DNA of 27,341 nucleotides from Polaromonas sp. (GCA_023259235.1 JAHFQQ010000005.1:1-27341); one strand, 5' to 3'. Counted from the first letter of the stretch, positions 1 to 7,214 are shown. Program-made: numbers and translations. The notes: a model not told the origin generated them from the sequence alone.

Positions 1-924
1 GATGGCCGATCCGGTTTCCACCTGGGTCCAGGAAATGCGCGAGTTGACACCCCGGGCCATGCCGCGTTTGGTGACGAAGTTGTAGATGCCGCCGACGCCG
101 TTTTCGTCGCCCGCGTACCAGTTTTGCACGGTGGAATATTTGATATCGGCGTTATCCAGCGCCACTAGCTCCACGACTGCGGCGTGCAACTGATTGGTGT
201 CAAACTTGGGTGCCGTGCAGCCTTCCAGGTACGACACGCTGGCGCCCTCTTCCGCCACGATCAGGGTACGCTCGAACTGGCCGGTTTCTTCGGTGTTGAT
301 GCGAAAGTAGGTGGACAGCTCCATCGGGCACTTGACGCCCTTGGGGATGAAGCAGAACGAGCCATCGGTGAAAACCGCCGAATTGAGCGCCGCGTAATAG
401 TTGTCGCCCGCCGGCACCACGCTGCCAAGGTACTTTTTCACCAGATCCGGGTGGTTTTTTACGGCTTCGGACATGGAGCCGAAAATGATGCCAACCTCAG
501 CCAGCTTGGCCTTGTAGGTGGTGGCCACCGAGACGCTGTCGAAGATGACATCGACCGCCACGCCCGCCAGTGCCGCGCGTTCGTGCATCGGCACGCCCAG
601 CTTTTCAAAGGTGCGCAGCAACTCCGGATCGACCTCGTCCATGCTCTTGAGCTTGGCCTTGGGCTTGGGGGACGCGTAGTAGCTGATCGCCTGAAAGTCG
701 ATTTTCGGATACTTGACATTGGCCCATTCGGGCTCCGTCATGGTCAGCCAGTGGCGAAATGCCTTGAGCCGGAATTCGAGCAGCCATTCCGGTTCGTTTT
801 TCTTCGACGAAATCATCCGGATGGTGTCTTCGCTGAGACCCTTGGCCGCGACATCCGATTCAATGTCGGTGACAAAACCGTGCTTGTAAGGCTGGTTGAC
901 GAGGTTTTGCAGAACGGCGCTCAT
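1..924 (-). CDS. sufB: Fe-S cluster assembly scaffold SufB (3' end outside window)
   Basis: The visible 308 residues are the N-terminal two thirds of SufB, the core of the SufBCD scaffold on which cytosolic Fe-S clusters are built with the ATPase SufC. The protein begins MSAVLQNLVNQPYKHGF and contains family-typical stretches such as EPEWLLEFRLKAF, IDFQAISYY, SYLEGCTAP and STVQNWYAGDENG. SufB is normally about 480 residues, so the reading frame continues beyond the left edge. The ATG at 922-924 overlaps the TGA of the upstream sufA as ATGA, which implies translational coupling. sufC, sufD and sufS would be expected next in the operon, outside the window. No frameshift is seen in the visible part. 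Confidence 0.95.
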   Translation of the reverse strand, partial: MSAVLQNLVNQPYKHGFVTDIESDVAAKGLSEDTIRMISSKKNEPEWLLEFRLKAFRHWLTMTEPEWANVKYPKIDFQAISYYASPKPKAKLKSMDEVDPELLRTFEKLGVPMHERAALAGVAVDVIFDSVSVATTYKAKLAEVGIIFGSMSEAVKNHPDLVKKYLGSVVPAGDNYYAALNSAVFTDGSFCFIPKGVKCPMELSTYFRINTEETGQFERTLIVAEEGASVSYLEGCTAPKFDTNQLHAAVVELVALDNADIKYSTVQNWYAGDENGVGGIYNFVTKRGMARGVNSRISWTQVETGSAI

Positions 925-1277
925 GCAGCGACCCCTTTGCCATCGCCGGCCTTCAGGCTGAAGCTTTCGCCACAGCCGCAGGTATTGCCAACGTTCGGAT
1001 TGTTGAACTGGAAGCTCTGTTTGAGACCCTCGGTGACGAAATCAAGGCATGCGCCTTCCAGCGTGGTCAGGTTTTGCGGGGAGATCAGCAGCGTTGCGCC
1101 GTGGTTTTCAAAGCGTTGTTCATCGCCGCGCTGCTCGTCGGCCAGTTCGTAGGTATAGGCATAGCCTGAGCAGCCTACATTCTTGACGCCGACGCGCAAC
1201 CCGAGGCCTTTGCCGCGCTTGGCAATTTGTGAGCTAATCTGCTTGGCAGCTGCTTCTGTCAATGTGATATTGGTCAT
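921..1277 (-). CDS. sufA: A-type Fe-S cluster carrier (SufA/IscA family)
   Basis: This 118-residue protein is an A-type carrier that receives Fe-S clusters from the scaffold and passes them to apoproteins. The three conserved cluster-binding cysteines are present: Cys36 in VGCSGYAY, and Cys100 and Cys102 in NTCGCGESF near the C-terminus. Length matches the HesB/IscA family. It is the first gene of the suf operon and overlaps sufB by 4 nt. The start is the first ATG after a promoter-like sequence in a 235-nt upstream gap. ErpA or IscA would look similar; the position directly before sufB is the reason for naming it sufA. Confidence 0.92.
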   Translation of the reverse strand: MTNITLTEAAAKQISSQIAKRGKGLGLRVGVKNVGCSGYAYTYELADEQRGDEQRFENHGATLLISPQNLTTLEGACLDFVTEGLKQSFQFNNPNVGNTCGCGESFSLKAGDGKGVAA

Positions 1278-1308
1278 GCTCTAAATCCCATAGATGTATT
1301 GTGAGTAT

Positions 1309-1336
1309 ATCTTATAGATCGGGCGAAATTTGTCAA
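1309..1336 (-). promoter_or_regulatory. Candidate sigma-70 promoter of the suf operon
   Basis: Read on the minus strand there is a perfect -35 hexamer TTGACA (1331-1336), a 16-nt spacer and a -10-like TAAGAT (1309-1314), about 31 nt upstream of the sufA ATG. An AT-rich stretch (TATACTC) follows. Iron- or Fe-S-responsive control (IscR-type) would be expected for this operon, but I do not see a clear IscR site. Confidence 0.6.
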
Positions 1337-1512
1337 CGGCCGGAACCATGCCGGCTCCGGCAGGTTGCGCAGGCCAGGGACTCGCTAAAATTCATGGCGT
1401 GTCCCCGAGCGTTCAGCGCCGTTATCCAAAATGAAATTGCCCGGAGGGAATCTCCCAGGTGGGGGCTGAAGATCCCGCTGGCGCCCGGCTTTTCGGTTCG
1501 GCATCCGCACTC

Positions 1513-2247
1513 TTATCGTATGGGCGGTACGTGATGGACTTCCAGGCCACCGGCCTTTTCAACCTTCAGCATTCTTAGCCTGATCATTTCAATGGCATGG
1601 GCCGGCTCAAGCCCTTTGGGGCAGACCTCGGAGCAGTTCATGATGGTCCGGCAGCGGAACAGGCGATAGGCATCGTTCAAGTCGTCGAGCCGCTCTTGCG
1701 TCGCCCGGTCGCGGCTGTCAGCGATGAACCGGTAGGCTTGAATCAATCCGGCCGGCCCGACGAACTTGTCCGGATTCCACCAGAACGACGGGCATTGGCT
1801 GCTGCAGCAGGCGCACAGGATGCACTCATAGGAACCATTCAGCTTGTCGCGTTCGGCGGGCGACTGCAGACGTTCTTTTTCAGGGGGAGGCTTCGCATTG
1901 ACGAGATACGGGGATATCGAGTGGTACTGCCTGAAGAAGTTGGTCATGTCGACCACCAGATCGCGAATGATCGGAAAGCTCGGCAATGGGCGCAGAACCA
2001 CGGGCTCTTTCAGGTCGCGCAGGCGCGTGATGCAGGGCAGGCCATTTCGGCCGTTGATGTTCATTGCATCGGAGCCGCAGATGCCTTCGCGGCAGGACTT
2101 TCGCAGTGTCAGCGTGTTGTCCTGCGCCTTTAGCCGGATCAGCACATCAAGCAGCATCTGATCAGTCTGGACGAGTTCGATCTCGTAGTCCTGCATGTAG
2201 GGCTTGCTGTCTTGCTCGGGGTTATAGCGTGAAATGGAAAATTTCAT
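1513..2247 (-). CDS. sdhB: Succinate dehydrogenase iron-sulfur subunit
   Basis: This 244-residue protein carries the three Fe-S clusters that pass electrons from the SdhA flavin to ubiquinone. The [2Fe-2S] motif is Cys52, Cys57, Asp60 and Cys72, the same arrangement as E. coli SdhB including the aspartate. The [4Fe-4S] and [3Fe-4S] ligands lie in CILCACCSSQCPSFWW and CRTIMNCSEVCPKGL. The N-terminus (MKFSISRYNPEQDSKPYMQDY) and a tail of about 15 residues after the last conserved helix differ from the SdhB I would expect in Comamonadaceae. The ATG at 2245-2247 has GGAG about 6 nt upstream. It follows sdhD by only 40 nt, with no sdhA between them. Confidence 0.95.
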   Translation of the reverse strand: MKFSISRYNPEQDSKPYMQDYEIELVQTDQMLLDVLIRLKAQDNTLTLRKSCREGICGSDAMNINGRNGLPCITRLRDLKEPVVLRPLPSFPIIRDLVVDMTNFFRQYHSISPYLVNAKPPPEKERLQSPAERDKLNGSYECILCACCSSQCPSFWWNPDKFVGPAGLIQAYRFIADSRDRATQERLDDLNDAYRLFRCRTIMNCSEVCPKGLEPAHAIEMIRLRMLKVEKAGGLEVHHVPPIR

Positions 2248-2287
2248 GGACTGCTCCGGTCATTGCCTGTGGCGCGGCAAGGCTGCA

Positions 2288-2626
2288 TCAGATCCGCGCC
2301 CGAAAAAGTATCCAGAGTACCCAGGCGGCGATGCCCAGGAGCACCATGGCCACGGCACCGAGCAGGAATCGGCGCACGCCAGCGGGGCGGGCATAGTCGA
2401 ACAACACATCGCGCAGGCCGACCCACATGTGCGACAGCAGCGCGGTAAAGAAGACGAAGACGGCGATGCTGATGGCCGGCTGTCCAATCCAGGCACTCCA
2501 CTGCGCGTAGGAATGCCTCGGATGAAATGACAGAAATCCAGGCACCAGCAAGATGAAGACCAGCATGTAAAGGGCGCTCGCGCGCTGCACCAGCCACGCC
2601 GTCAATCCGCTAGCGTCAGATTTCAC
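2288..2626 (-). CDS. sdhD: Succinate dehydrogenase membrane anchor subunit D
   Basis: This 112-residue membrane protein has three hydrophobic segments and is one of the two heme b/quinone-binding anchors of complex II. The motif SHMWVGLRDVLFDY matches the family signature: His is near the heme and the Asp-Tyr pair lies at the quinone site. I place the start at GTG 2624-2626, which overlaps the sdhC stop as GTGA; an earlier in-frame start would extend far into sdhC and give an unlikely N-terminus. The gene ends 40 nt before sdhB, where sdhA would normally begin. Confidence 0.85.
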   Translation of the reverse strand: MKSDASGLTAWLVQRASALYMLVFILLVPGFLSFHPRHSYAQWSAWIGQPAISIAVFVFFTALLSHMWVGLRDVLFDYARPAGVRRFLLGAVAMVLLGIAAWVLWILFRARI

Positions 2627-3012
2627 AGCCAGAGCCCCCCTACCAGCAGGGCGATCACCATACCGCCCAGATTCACCGCCCAGGCACTGCGGCGCGCGGT
2701 GCCCAAAGTTGAACCCACGCTGATGTCGGTCAGCAAATGCCGCACCCCCGCCAGCATGTGGTGCGCCAGTGCCCAAACCAGCACCAATGCTGCGCTTTTA
2801 AAAGCCCAGGAATGGACCCAGGCCATGGCCTGGGCAAAACCCTGCTCGTTGCGCAGTGAAATATCCAGCAGGTAAACGGCGATGGGAGCGCTGACCGCCA
2901 GCAGCACCCCCGTCATCCGGTGTCCAATGGAAGTCAGTGCGCCTACAGGCATCTGGATCTGCATCAGGTTAAGGAAAACGGGGCGAGCCCGAGGTCGAGG
3001 CAAGTCAGCCAT
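2623..3012 (-). CDS. sdhC: Succinate dehydrogenase cytochrome b556 subunit C
   Basis: This 129-residue, three-helix membrane anchor of complex II has the motif LTSIGHRMTGVLL, in which the Ser and Arg correspond to quinone-site residues of E. coli SdhC (SxxxR), and ALAHHMLAGVRHLLTD, which contains the heme-ligand histidine. The ATG at 3012 has AAGG 8 nt upstream; a TTG two codons earlier is possible but less likely. The gene is coupled to sdhD by a 4-nt overlap. Upstream lie 141 nt containing two palindromes before the hemerythrin-like gene. Confidence 0.88.
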   Translation of the reverse strand: MADLPRPRARPVFLNLMQIQMPVGALTSIGHRMTGVLLAVSAPIAVYLLDISLRNEQGFAQAMAWVHSWAFKSAALVLVWALAHHMLAGVRHLLTDISVGSTLGTARRSAWAVNLGGMVIALLVGGLWL

Positions 3013-3053
3013 GTTCAATGCCTTTCACTACACAATCGAAACGCTGGCGGCAA

Positions 3054-3103
3054 GGAAAGATTCTTTCCGCAGAGGCAGCGCGCATCGGTCCAATCGCGAT
3101 CGG
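3054..3103. promoter_or_regulatory. Two operator-like palindromes upstream of sdhC
   Basis: GGAAAGATTCTTTCC (3054-3068) is a perfect 7-1-7 inverted repeat about 42 bp upstream of the sdhC ATG. A second, CCAATCGCGATCGG (3090-3103), is a 14-bp palindrome with one mismatched pair and sits within two direct ATCGGT half-sites (3084-3089 and 3099-3104). They lie in the only non-coding space before sdhC, so a transcription-factor role is plausible. The protein that binds is unknown, and a hairpin role in RNA is an alternative. Confidence 0.35.
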
Positions 3104-3153
3104 TGCGACACCAAAGACGTTCAATGCCAGGGAGAACGGACGCACGCGAAACC

Positions 3154-3753
3154 TTATGAACCTGCTTCCTCGCCCGTGCCTTGAGACCACTCAGGTGTCG
3201 CCGCTACTGCCTCCAGGGCGATGGCCTGGCGCAGCTCGGCAAAGCGCGTTTCCGCCAGTGTTTCGAATAGCGGATCTGGTTCCCTTGGAGGGGTCGAATG
3301 TTCGATAGCACGCCAATCCTCATCGTCAAGCTGGCGCACAGCGGCCGGAAACAGCGCCAGCTCCTCGACCGCCATGTTATGCCTGAGCCGCTCTGAATAG
3401 AGCCGGATGTTGACTTCGACCAGTTCCGGCGACATTGTTTCCTGGCGCAACGCCCCCTCCAGATCGCGCAGCAGGGCAAGTCCCTGGCGCGCCAGCGTGA
3501 CGTGTTGCGCCTCGATCTCCTCGGCCAGTCCGGCGGGCAGCGCATTACGATCACGCAGACGCTCCACAATACGATCTTCCAGCGGATGGTGCGTTACATC
3601 GGGAAAGCGTGTCAGGTAGTAGAGGGTATCCACCAGCAGTCCGATATTGGGCGCGTCAATGCTGACGAGCAGTGACGGCTGGCGATCGAGCAAGCGCACC
3701 AGACGTTCGAGGTTTCGATGCTCGGAATGCAGGCGGTCGATGACTCGAGGCAT
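3154..3753 (-). CDS. Hemerythrin HHE-domain protein
   Basis: This 199-residue, mostly helical soluble protein has the spaced His/Glu residues of the hemerythrin cation-binding domain, which holds a di-iron centre used for O2 or NO sensing, iron handling or stress protection. Visible candidate ligands are His9/His12 (LHSEHRNLE), His55/His56 and Glu59 (THHPLEDRI), His84 (EAQH), His125 and Glu129/Glu130 (LRHNMAVEE). This resembles the RIC/YtfE-like class of HHE proteins in layout, without its N-terminal extra domain. It lies 30 nt downstream of a truncated AhpD-like gene and probably shares its promoter. The last 45 residues are low in family signal. The substrate and role are not evident from sequence. 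Confidence 0.85.
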   Translation of the reverse strand: MPRVIDRLHSEHRNLERLVRLLDRQPSLLVSIDAPNIGLLVDTLYYLTRFPDVTHHPLEDRIVERLRDRNALPAGLAEEIEAQHVTLARQGLALLRDLEGALRQETMSPELVEVNIRLYSERLRHNMAVEELALFPAAVRQLDDEDWRAIEHSTPPREPDPLFETLAETRFAELRQAIALEAVAATPEWSQGTGEEAGS

Positions 3754-3783
3754 GACTGGGTCCGGTTCAGTCGCCGCTGTGGC

Positions 3784-3936
3784 TCATGGTATCGACTGCC
3801 TGCTCGCTGCCGGCGCCGCGTCGCCGGCGAACACAGCCTTGCTGAACGCCTTGAAGGCAGTCAATGGCTCGGGTGCCAGTTCCTTGCGCTTGGGGGCAAT
3901 GTCACCGCTGGAGGATAGACAGAGCGGCTGGTCCAT
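3784..3936 (-). pseudogene. Truncated AhpD-like (carboxymuconolactone decarboxylase family) fragment
   Basis: A 50-codon reading frame starts at ATG 3934-3936 with AGGA 7 nt upstream and ends at TGA 3784-3786. Its residues 14-45 (PKRKELAPEPLTAFKAFSKA and onward) align without gaps to residues 15-48 of the intact AhpD-like protein at 24595-24942 (RKRRELAPKPLETFKAFSAS and onward). The frame stops just before the region that would carry the CxxC-xxx-H redox site, so no peroxidase activity is possible. The downstream DNA does not resume the homology, which points to a deletion or recombination joint rather than one point mutation. It keeps a promoter and ribosome binding site, so it may survive as a leader for the hemerythrin-like gene. 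Confidence 0.7.
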
Positions 3937-4014
3937 GTAATTTCCTGGTGTAGCGGCCGACGCACCGCAACGGTCACGTTGAGATCGCCTGGATTGATGT
4001 CCTGCAAATAGATC

Positions 4015-4043
4015 ACTATACGCGCGGGCCGAACACTGGGCAA
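4015..4043 (-). promoter_or_regulatory. Candidate sigma-70 promoter for the truncated AhpD fragment and hemerythrin-like gene
   Basis: On the minus strand TTGCCC (4038-4043), a 17-nt spacer and TATAGT (4015-4020) form a good sigma-70 promoter. It lies about 80 nt upstream of the ATG of the truncated AhpD-like frame, and the downstream hemerythrin-like gene has no other obvious promoter. Confidence 0.5.
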
Positions 4044-4199
4044 ATCAAATCAAGGCAATGCCGGCAGGAAGGCCTTCGGACCTTACTGACGCGATCCAAA
4101 CGCCTTTTATTTCAAAATTCACCACCAGGCCGGCCTTCAGCGACTGCTCGCGTCAGGTGTTGACATGACGTCACCATGTTCAGCTGCCCGATTCTCTGC

Positions 4200-4327
4200 G
4201 AGTAGTCTGTCCGGATTGCGCAGGAGCGGCGCAATCCCCACACCTACTCATAAGCCGGCCCCGCTACATTCAGGAGCCTGGAAAATGAGATTTCAAGAAG
4301 CCCGGGAGGGCTGGGGCCGGCGGTAGC
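4200..4327 (+). mobile_element. Probable insertion-sequence left-end remnant (ISNCY/IS1202-like transposase N-terminus)
   Basis: A 13-codon frame at 4285-4326 reads MRFQEAREGWGRR then TAG, with AGGAG 8 nt upstream. It resembles from memory the first residues of ISNCY-family (IS1202 group) transposases, which begin with an M-R-F-x-E-A-x-x-G-W-x-x-x-R-L pattern and continue into a helix-turn-helix region. Upstream are a strong hairpin (GGATTGCGC, 7-nt loop, GCGCAATCC; 4213-4237) and an inverted repeat GCCGGCCCC/GGGGCCGGC (4254-4262 and 4313-4321). The transposase is cut after 13 codons. The outer boundary of the element and any terminal repeat cannot be fixed from this copy alone. Confidence 0.45.
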
Positions 4328-4362
4328 CCATCGTCGTTTTCAGGCTTGGGCGGTTGGCAATT

Positions 4363-4421
4363 GCTATGTATTGGATAGCTTCCTGTGCCTGTATCTATTG
4401 GGCCAGGGCCACAAAATGCTT
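4363..4421 (+). repeat. 59-bp intergenic repeat, copy A
   Basis: It starts with a small hairpin GCTAT-N7-ATAGC (4363-4379), continues with T, 32 variable bases rich in GGGC/GGCC, and ends with AAAATGCTT (4413-4421). Copy B has exactly the same spacing and the same end. The last bases form part of the recJ stop codon (TAA, 4420-4422 on the minus strand). Confidence 0.7.
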
Positions 4422-6144
4422 ATGTTTCTGCCGCTTCCACAAGAAACCGCACGCGTTTGACGCCCTGCCATTCATCAGCGTCGAGCCGGAATGCCAGCGT
4501 GACCCGCTTGGGCAGCGGCCCGGTGTGGCCGAACCAGATGGCGTCCACCGGCTGGCCCTGGTGCCTGAGCTTGAGCGCCAGGTGCTTTTCGCCGACCAGC
4601 CGTTGCGACAGCACCTCGACCTCTTCGCTGAAGGTGGGTGCGGCAAAGCCCTGGCCCCATACTTCCTTGTGCAGCGTGTCGACCAGGTCGGCGCGCCGGT
4701 ATTGCGGGGCCAGCGGGCCGTCGCTGTCCAGGCGGCGCTCAAGCGTGGCGGTGTCCAGCCATTCGCGGGCGACCTGCTGCAGCGCCTGCTCAAAGGTCTC
4801 GAAGTGTTCCTCGGCAACGGTGCAGCCGGCCGCCATGGCGTGGCCGCCAAAGCGCAGCAGCACGCCGGGGCAGCGCTTGGCCACCAGATCGAGCGCATCG
4901 CGCAGGTGAAAGCCGGGAATGGAGCGGCCTGAGCCCTTGAGTTCGTGTTCCTTGCCCGGCGCCTGGCTGGCGGCAAACACAAAGGTCGGCCGGTGCAGCC
5001 TGTCCTTGATGCGCGAGGCCACGATGCCGACCACGCCTTCGTGGAATTCCGGGTCAAAAATGGCAATGGCGGGCGGCGGTTCTTCATCCCCGTCAATCAT
5101 CGCGTCGGCCGCCAGTTGGGCTTGTTCGCGCATGCCCGCTTCAATATCTCGGCGTTCCCGATTGATGCCGTCGAGCATCTGGGCCAGTTCGTCGGCGCGC
5201 GCAGCGTCGTCGGTGAGCAGGCACTCGATGCCCAGCGTCATGTCGCTCAGACGGCCCGCCGCATTGATGCGCGGACCGAGCGCAAAGCCAAAGTCGAACG
5301 TCGTTGCCAGCAGCGCACTGCGGCCAGCGGCCTTGAACAGGCTGGCAATTCCCGCTGGCAAACAGCCGGCCCGGATGCGCTTGAGCCCCTGCGCCACCAG
5401 GCGGCGGTTGTTGGCGTCCAGCTTCACGACATCGGCCACGGTTCCGAGGGCAACCAGGGGCAGCAAGGCATCCAGCCTGGGTTGATCGCCCGCATCGAAC
5501 ACGCCACGCTGGCGCAACTCGGCACGCAATGCCAGCAGCACATAAAACATCACGCCGACCCCGGCGATGGATTTACTCTCGAAAGTGCAATCGGGCTGAT
5601 TCGGGTTGACGATCACGTCGGCGGCGGGCAGCACCACCTGCCCGTCCACGAGCGCGGGCAGGTGGTGATCGGTGACCAGCACCTGCAGGCCCAGTGCCTT
5701 GGCCCGGGCCACGCCGTCGATGCTGGCAATGCCGTTGTCCACCGTGACCAGAAGATCGGCGCCGCTGGATTTGACGCGCTCGGCAATTGGTGGGGTCAGG
5801 CCGTAGCCGTCTATCACCCGGTCGGGCACCAGGTAACTGACATGCTGCGCGCCCAGCAGCTTCAAGCCGCGCAGCGCCACGGCGCAGGCGGTGGCACCGT
5901 CACAGTCGTAGTCGGCGACCACGCAGATTTTTTTGCCGGATTCAATGGCATCGGCCAGCAGTCGGGCGGCTTCGCGGCTGCCGCGCAGGGAGGCGGGCGG
6001 CAGCAGCCTGGCCAGCGCGTCGTCGAGATCGTCCATCGAGCGGACGCCGCGCGCGGCAAAGAGTTGAGCCAGCAAGGGGTGAACGCCCGCCTGTTGCAGC
6101 GCCCAGACACTGCGCGGCGGCGCGTCACGGACTTGAATTTTCAT
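4420..6144 (-). CDS. recJ: Single-stranded-DNA-specific exonuclease RecJ
   Basis: This 574-residue protein is a 5'-3' ssDNA exonuclease acting in RecF-pathway recombination, mismatch repair and base excision repair. The DHH-phosphoesterase motifs are intact: ADYDCDG at residues 77-83, the VDNG motif near 135-138, and VTDHH with DHH at 159-161. DHHA1 follows (FRFGGHAMAAG-like, read as LLRFGGHAMAAGC), then an OB-fold C-terminus ending in VRFLVEAAET. Length is normal for the family. It starts 35 nt after the RpfE-type gene on the same strand and is likely co-transcribed with it. Both ends of the gene lie in or next to 59-bp repeats in the same orientation. Confidence 0.96.
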   Translation of the reverse strand: MKIQVRDAPPRSVWALQQAGVHPLLAQLFAARGVRSMDDLDDALARLLPPASLRGSREAARLLADAIESGKKICVVADYDCDGATACAVALRGLKLLGAQHVSYLVPDRVIDGYGLTPPIAERVKSSGADLLVTVDNGIASIDGVARAKALGLQVLVTDHHLPALVDGQVVLPAADVIVNPNQPDCTFESKSIAGVGVMFYVLLALRAELRQRGVFDAGDQPRLDALLPLVALGTVADVVKLDANNRRLVAQGLKRIRAGCLPAGIASLFKAAGRSALLATTFDFGFALGPRINAAGRLSDMTLGIECLLTDDAARADELAQMLDGINRERRDIEAGMREQAQLAADAMIDGDEEPPPAIAIFDPEFHEGVVGIVASRIKDRLHRPTFVFAASQAPGKEHELKGSGRSIPGFHLRDALDLVAKRCPGVLLRFGGHAMAAGCTVAEEHFETFEQALQQVAREWLDTATLERRLDSDGPLAPQYRRADLVDTLHKEVWGQGFAAPTFSEEVEVLSQRLVGEKHLALKLRHQGQPVDAIWFGHTGPLPKRVTLAFRLDADEWQGVKRVRFLVEAAET

Positions 6145-6169
6145 GATGTGATGTAAAAACTTGCGTTTT

Positions 6170-6228
6170 ACTATTAATTTTATAGCTGCTCAAGCATATT
6201 CTGTAAGGGCTCAGGCGCTAAAATGCTT
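6170..6228 (+). repeat. 59-bp intergenic repeat, copy B
   Basis: It reads ACTAT-N7-ATAGC (6170-6186), T, 32 variable bases and AAAATGCTT (6220-6228), exactly the spacing of copy A. Most of it lies inside the 3' end of the RpfE-type gene on the opposite strand, where it encodes about the last 15 residues and the TAA stop (6180-6182). Confidence 0.7.
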
Positions 6229-7172
6229 GAAATTTTGGCAATCAGCCCAGGGCGGCTGGTTTCCAGGGTCAGCGCATTGCGGTCACCACACAGCGTCAGC
6301 CGTACGGTTTTGCCGGCACGCTGGAGAGCCAGCAGTTGCGCCACTTCGCCAGCATCCAGCGCGGCCCAGGCCTGGGTGTAAGCGTTCCAATCGTTGCTGA
6401 AAATCGACTCTGCCAGGCTGCGCGGCATGCTGACTTGCTCGCGCTGCCGCTGGGCGAGGGCGTCAGCGATTCTACGGGCCGGCAGGGCGCCGGTGCCGCT
6501 GATCCAGAATGAATTGACCGGCAACTGGCGCCGGGCGGCCCGCGCATCGTTGAGGGGATGCGTGTAAAGCAGCATCTGCATTTCGTTTTGCAGGCGACGC
6601 AGTGGGCGAGCGCTGCGTGAATCAGGCAGCCAGGCATCTACCGTGCTGCCCAGCACCCGGTCGAGCGAGGCGGTGGGCAGTTCGCGAAACGGCTCGCCCT
6701 CGGCCAGCCAGCGCTCGGGTGCCAGGTAGTGCAGCGTGATGCCATCGGTTTCAAAATAGGGCTGCATGGCCGCCAGCAGGGCGCGCGATTCGTCCTCTTG
6801 CAAGGCCAGCGTGGCAGGGTCGGTGAGGGTCGCGCGATCGCTGCCCATGGACCAGTGGCAAGGCGTGATCCAGGCCCAGGCCAGGCCTGCGCCGGCCTGC
6901 AACGGCACAGCGGCATCCAGGGCGGCCAGGGGAATCAGGCCATCGCGGGTTTCGGCGGCGGTCAAGCCCAGCGCCCGTGCCAGCGCCCGCTCGTGCGGTG
7001 GCGACAGCGTGCGCGCATCGCCCGCGTCGGTCAGCTCGCGTTTCATGCCGCGCAGCAGTTGGGTCAGGTTGCGCGTGCTTTCGCGCGGCAGCACGCGCGC
7101 CGTGGCCCGCCAGGCTTCGGCGCTGCAGGCGGCAAACGGAATCAGCAAGTGATGCAAGGGCGCGGTGGACAT
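6180..7172 (-). CDS. RpfE-type conserved protein (function unknown)
   Basis: This 330-residue soluble protein matches, by memory of sequence style and by gene order, the Burkholderiales family annotated as RpfE-type regulatory protein or, doubtfully, as cofactor-independent phosphoglycerate mutase (COG4255-like). In Xanthomonas rpfE is also next to recJ. Features are an N-terminus MSTAPLHHLLIPFAA, a WITPCHWSMG motif near residue 95 and NSFWISGTGALP near residue 230. I see no metal-binding phosphatase motifs that would support a mutase. It is the first gene of a probable operon with recJ and is divergent from lolC with only 42 nt between starts. Its C-terminal tail is encoded by an intergenic repeat, so the tail may be a recent addition or replacement. 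Confidence 0.65.
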   Translation of the reverse strand: MSTAPLHHLLIPFAACSAEAWRATARVLPRESTRNLTQLLRGMKRELTDAGDARTLSPPHERALARALGLTAAETRDGLIPLAALDAAVPLQAGAGLAWAWITPCHWSMGSDRATLTDPATLALQEDESRALLAAMQPYFETDGITLHYLAPERWLAEGEPFRELPTASLDRVLGSTVDAWLPDSRSARPLRRLQNEMQMLLYTHPLNDARAARRQLPVNSFWISGTGALPARRIADALAQRQREQVSMPRSLAESIFSNDWNAYTQAWAALDAGEVAQLLALQRAGKTVRLTLCGDRNALTLETSRPGLIAKISSILAPEPLQNMLEQL

Positions 7173-7214
7173 GGCCTGTATTGTCGGGGAGCCCGGGATG
7201 CCACAATCGCAGTC

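Larger units (their letters stand above)
3937..4419. other. 483-nt gene-free scar region 3' of recJ
   Basis: No intact gene is visible on either strand. From left to right it holds the minus-strand promoter at 4015-4043, about 150 nt with no recognisable content, a probable insertion-sequence left end at about 4200-4327 and a 59-bp repeat at 4363-4421. A truncated gene on one side, a truncated mobile element in the middle and a repeat on the other side suggest a site of past rearrangement. Confidence 0.6.

Noticed and set aside
2248..2287. A hidden or frameshifted sdhA between sdhD and sdhB
   Set aside because: Only 40 nt are available, and they are accounted for by the sdhB ribosome binding site and spacer.
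4211..4240. Hairpin with an AGGAGCG loop, considered as an SAH riboswitch
   Set aside because: The conserved second helix and pseudoknot partners are missing and no methyl-cycle gene follows. The IS-end reading explains the position better.
4945..6156. A 403-codon open frame antisense to recJ
   Set aside because: It lies opposite an intact recJ, has no recognisable motif and is expected in DNA with this codon bias.
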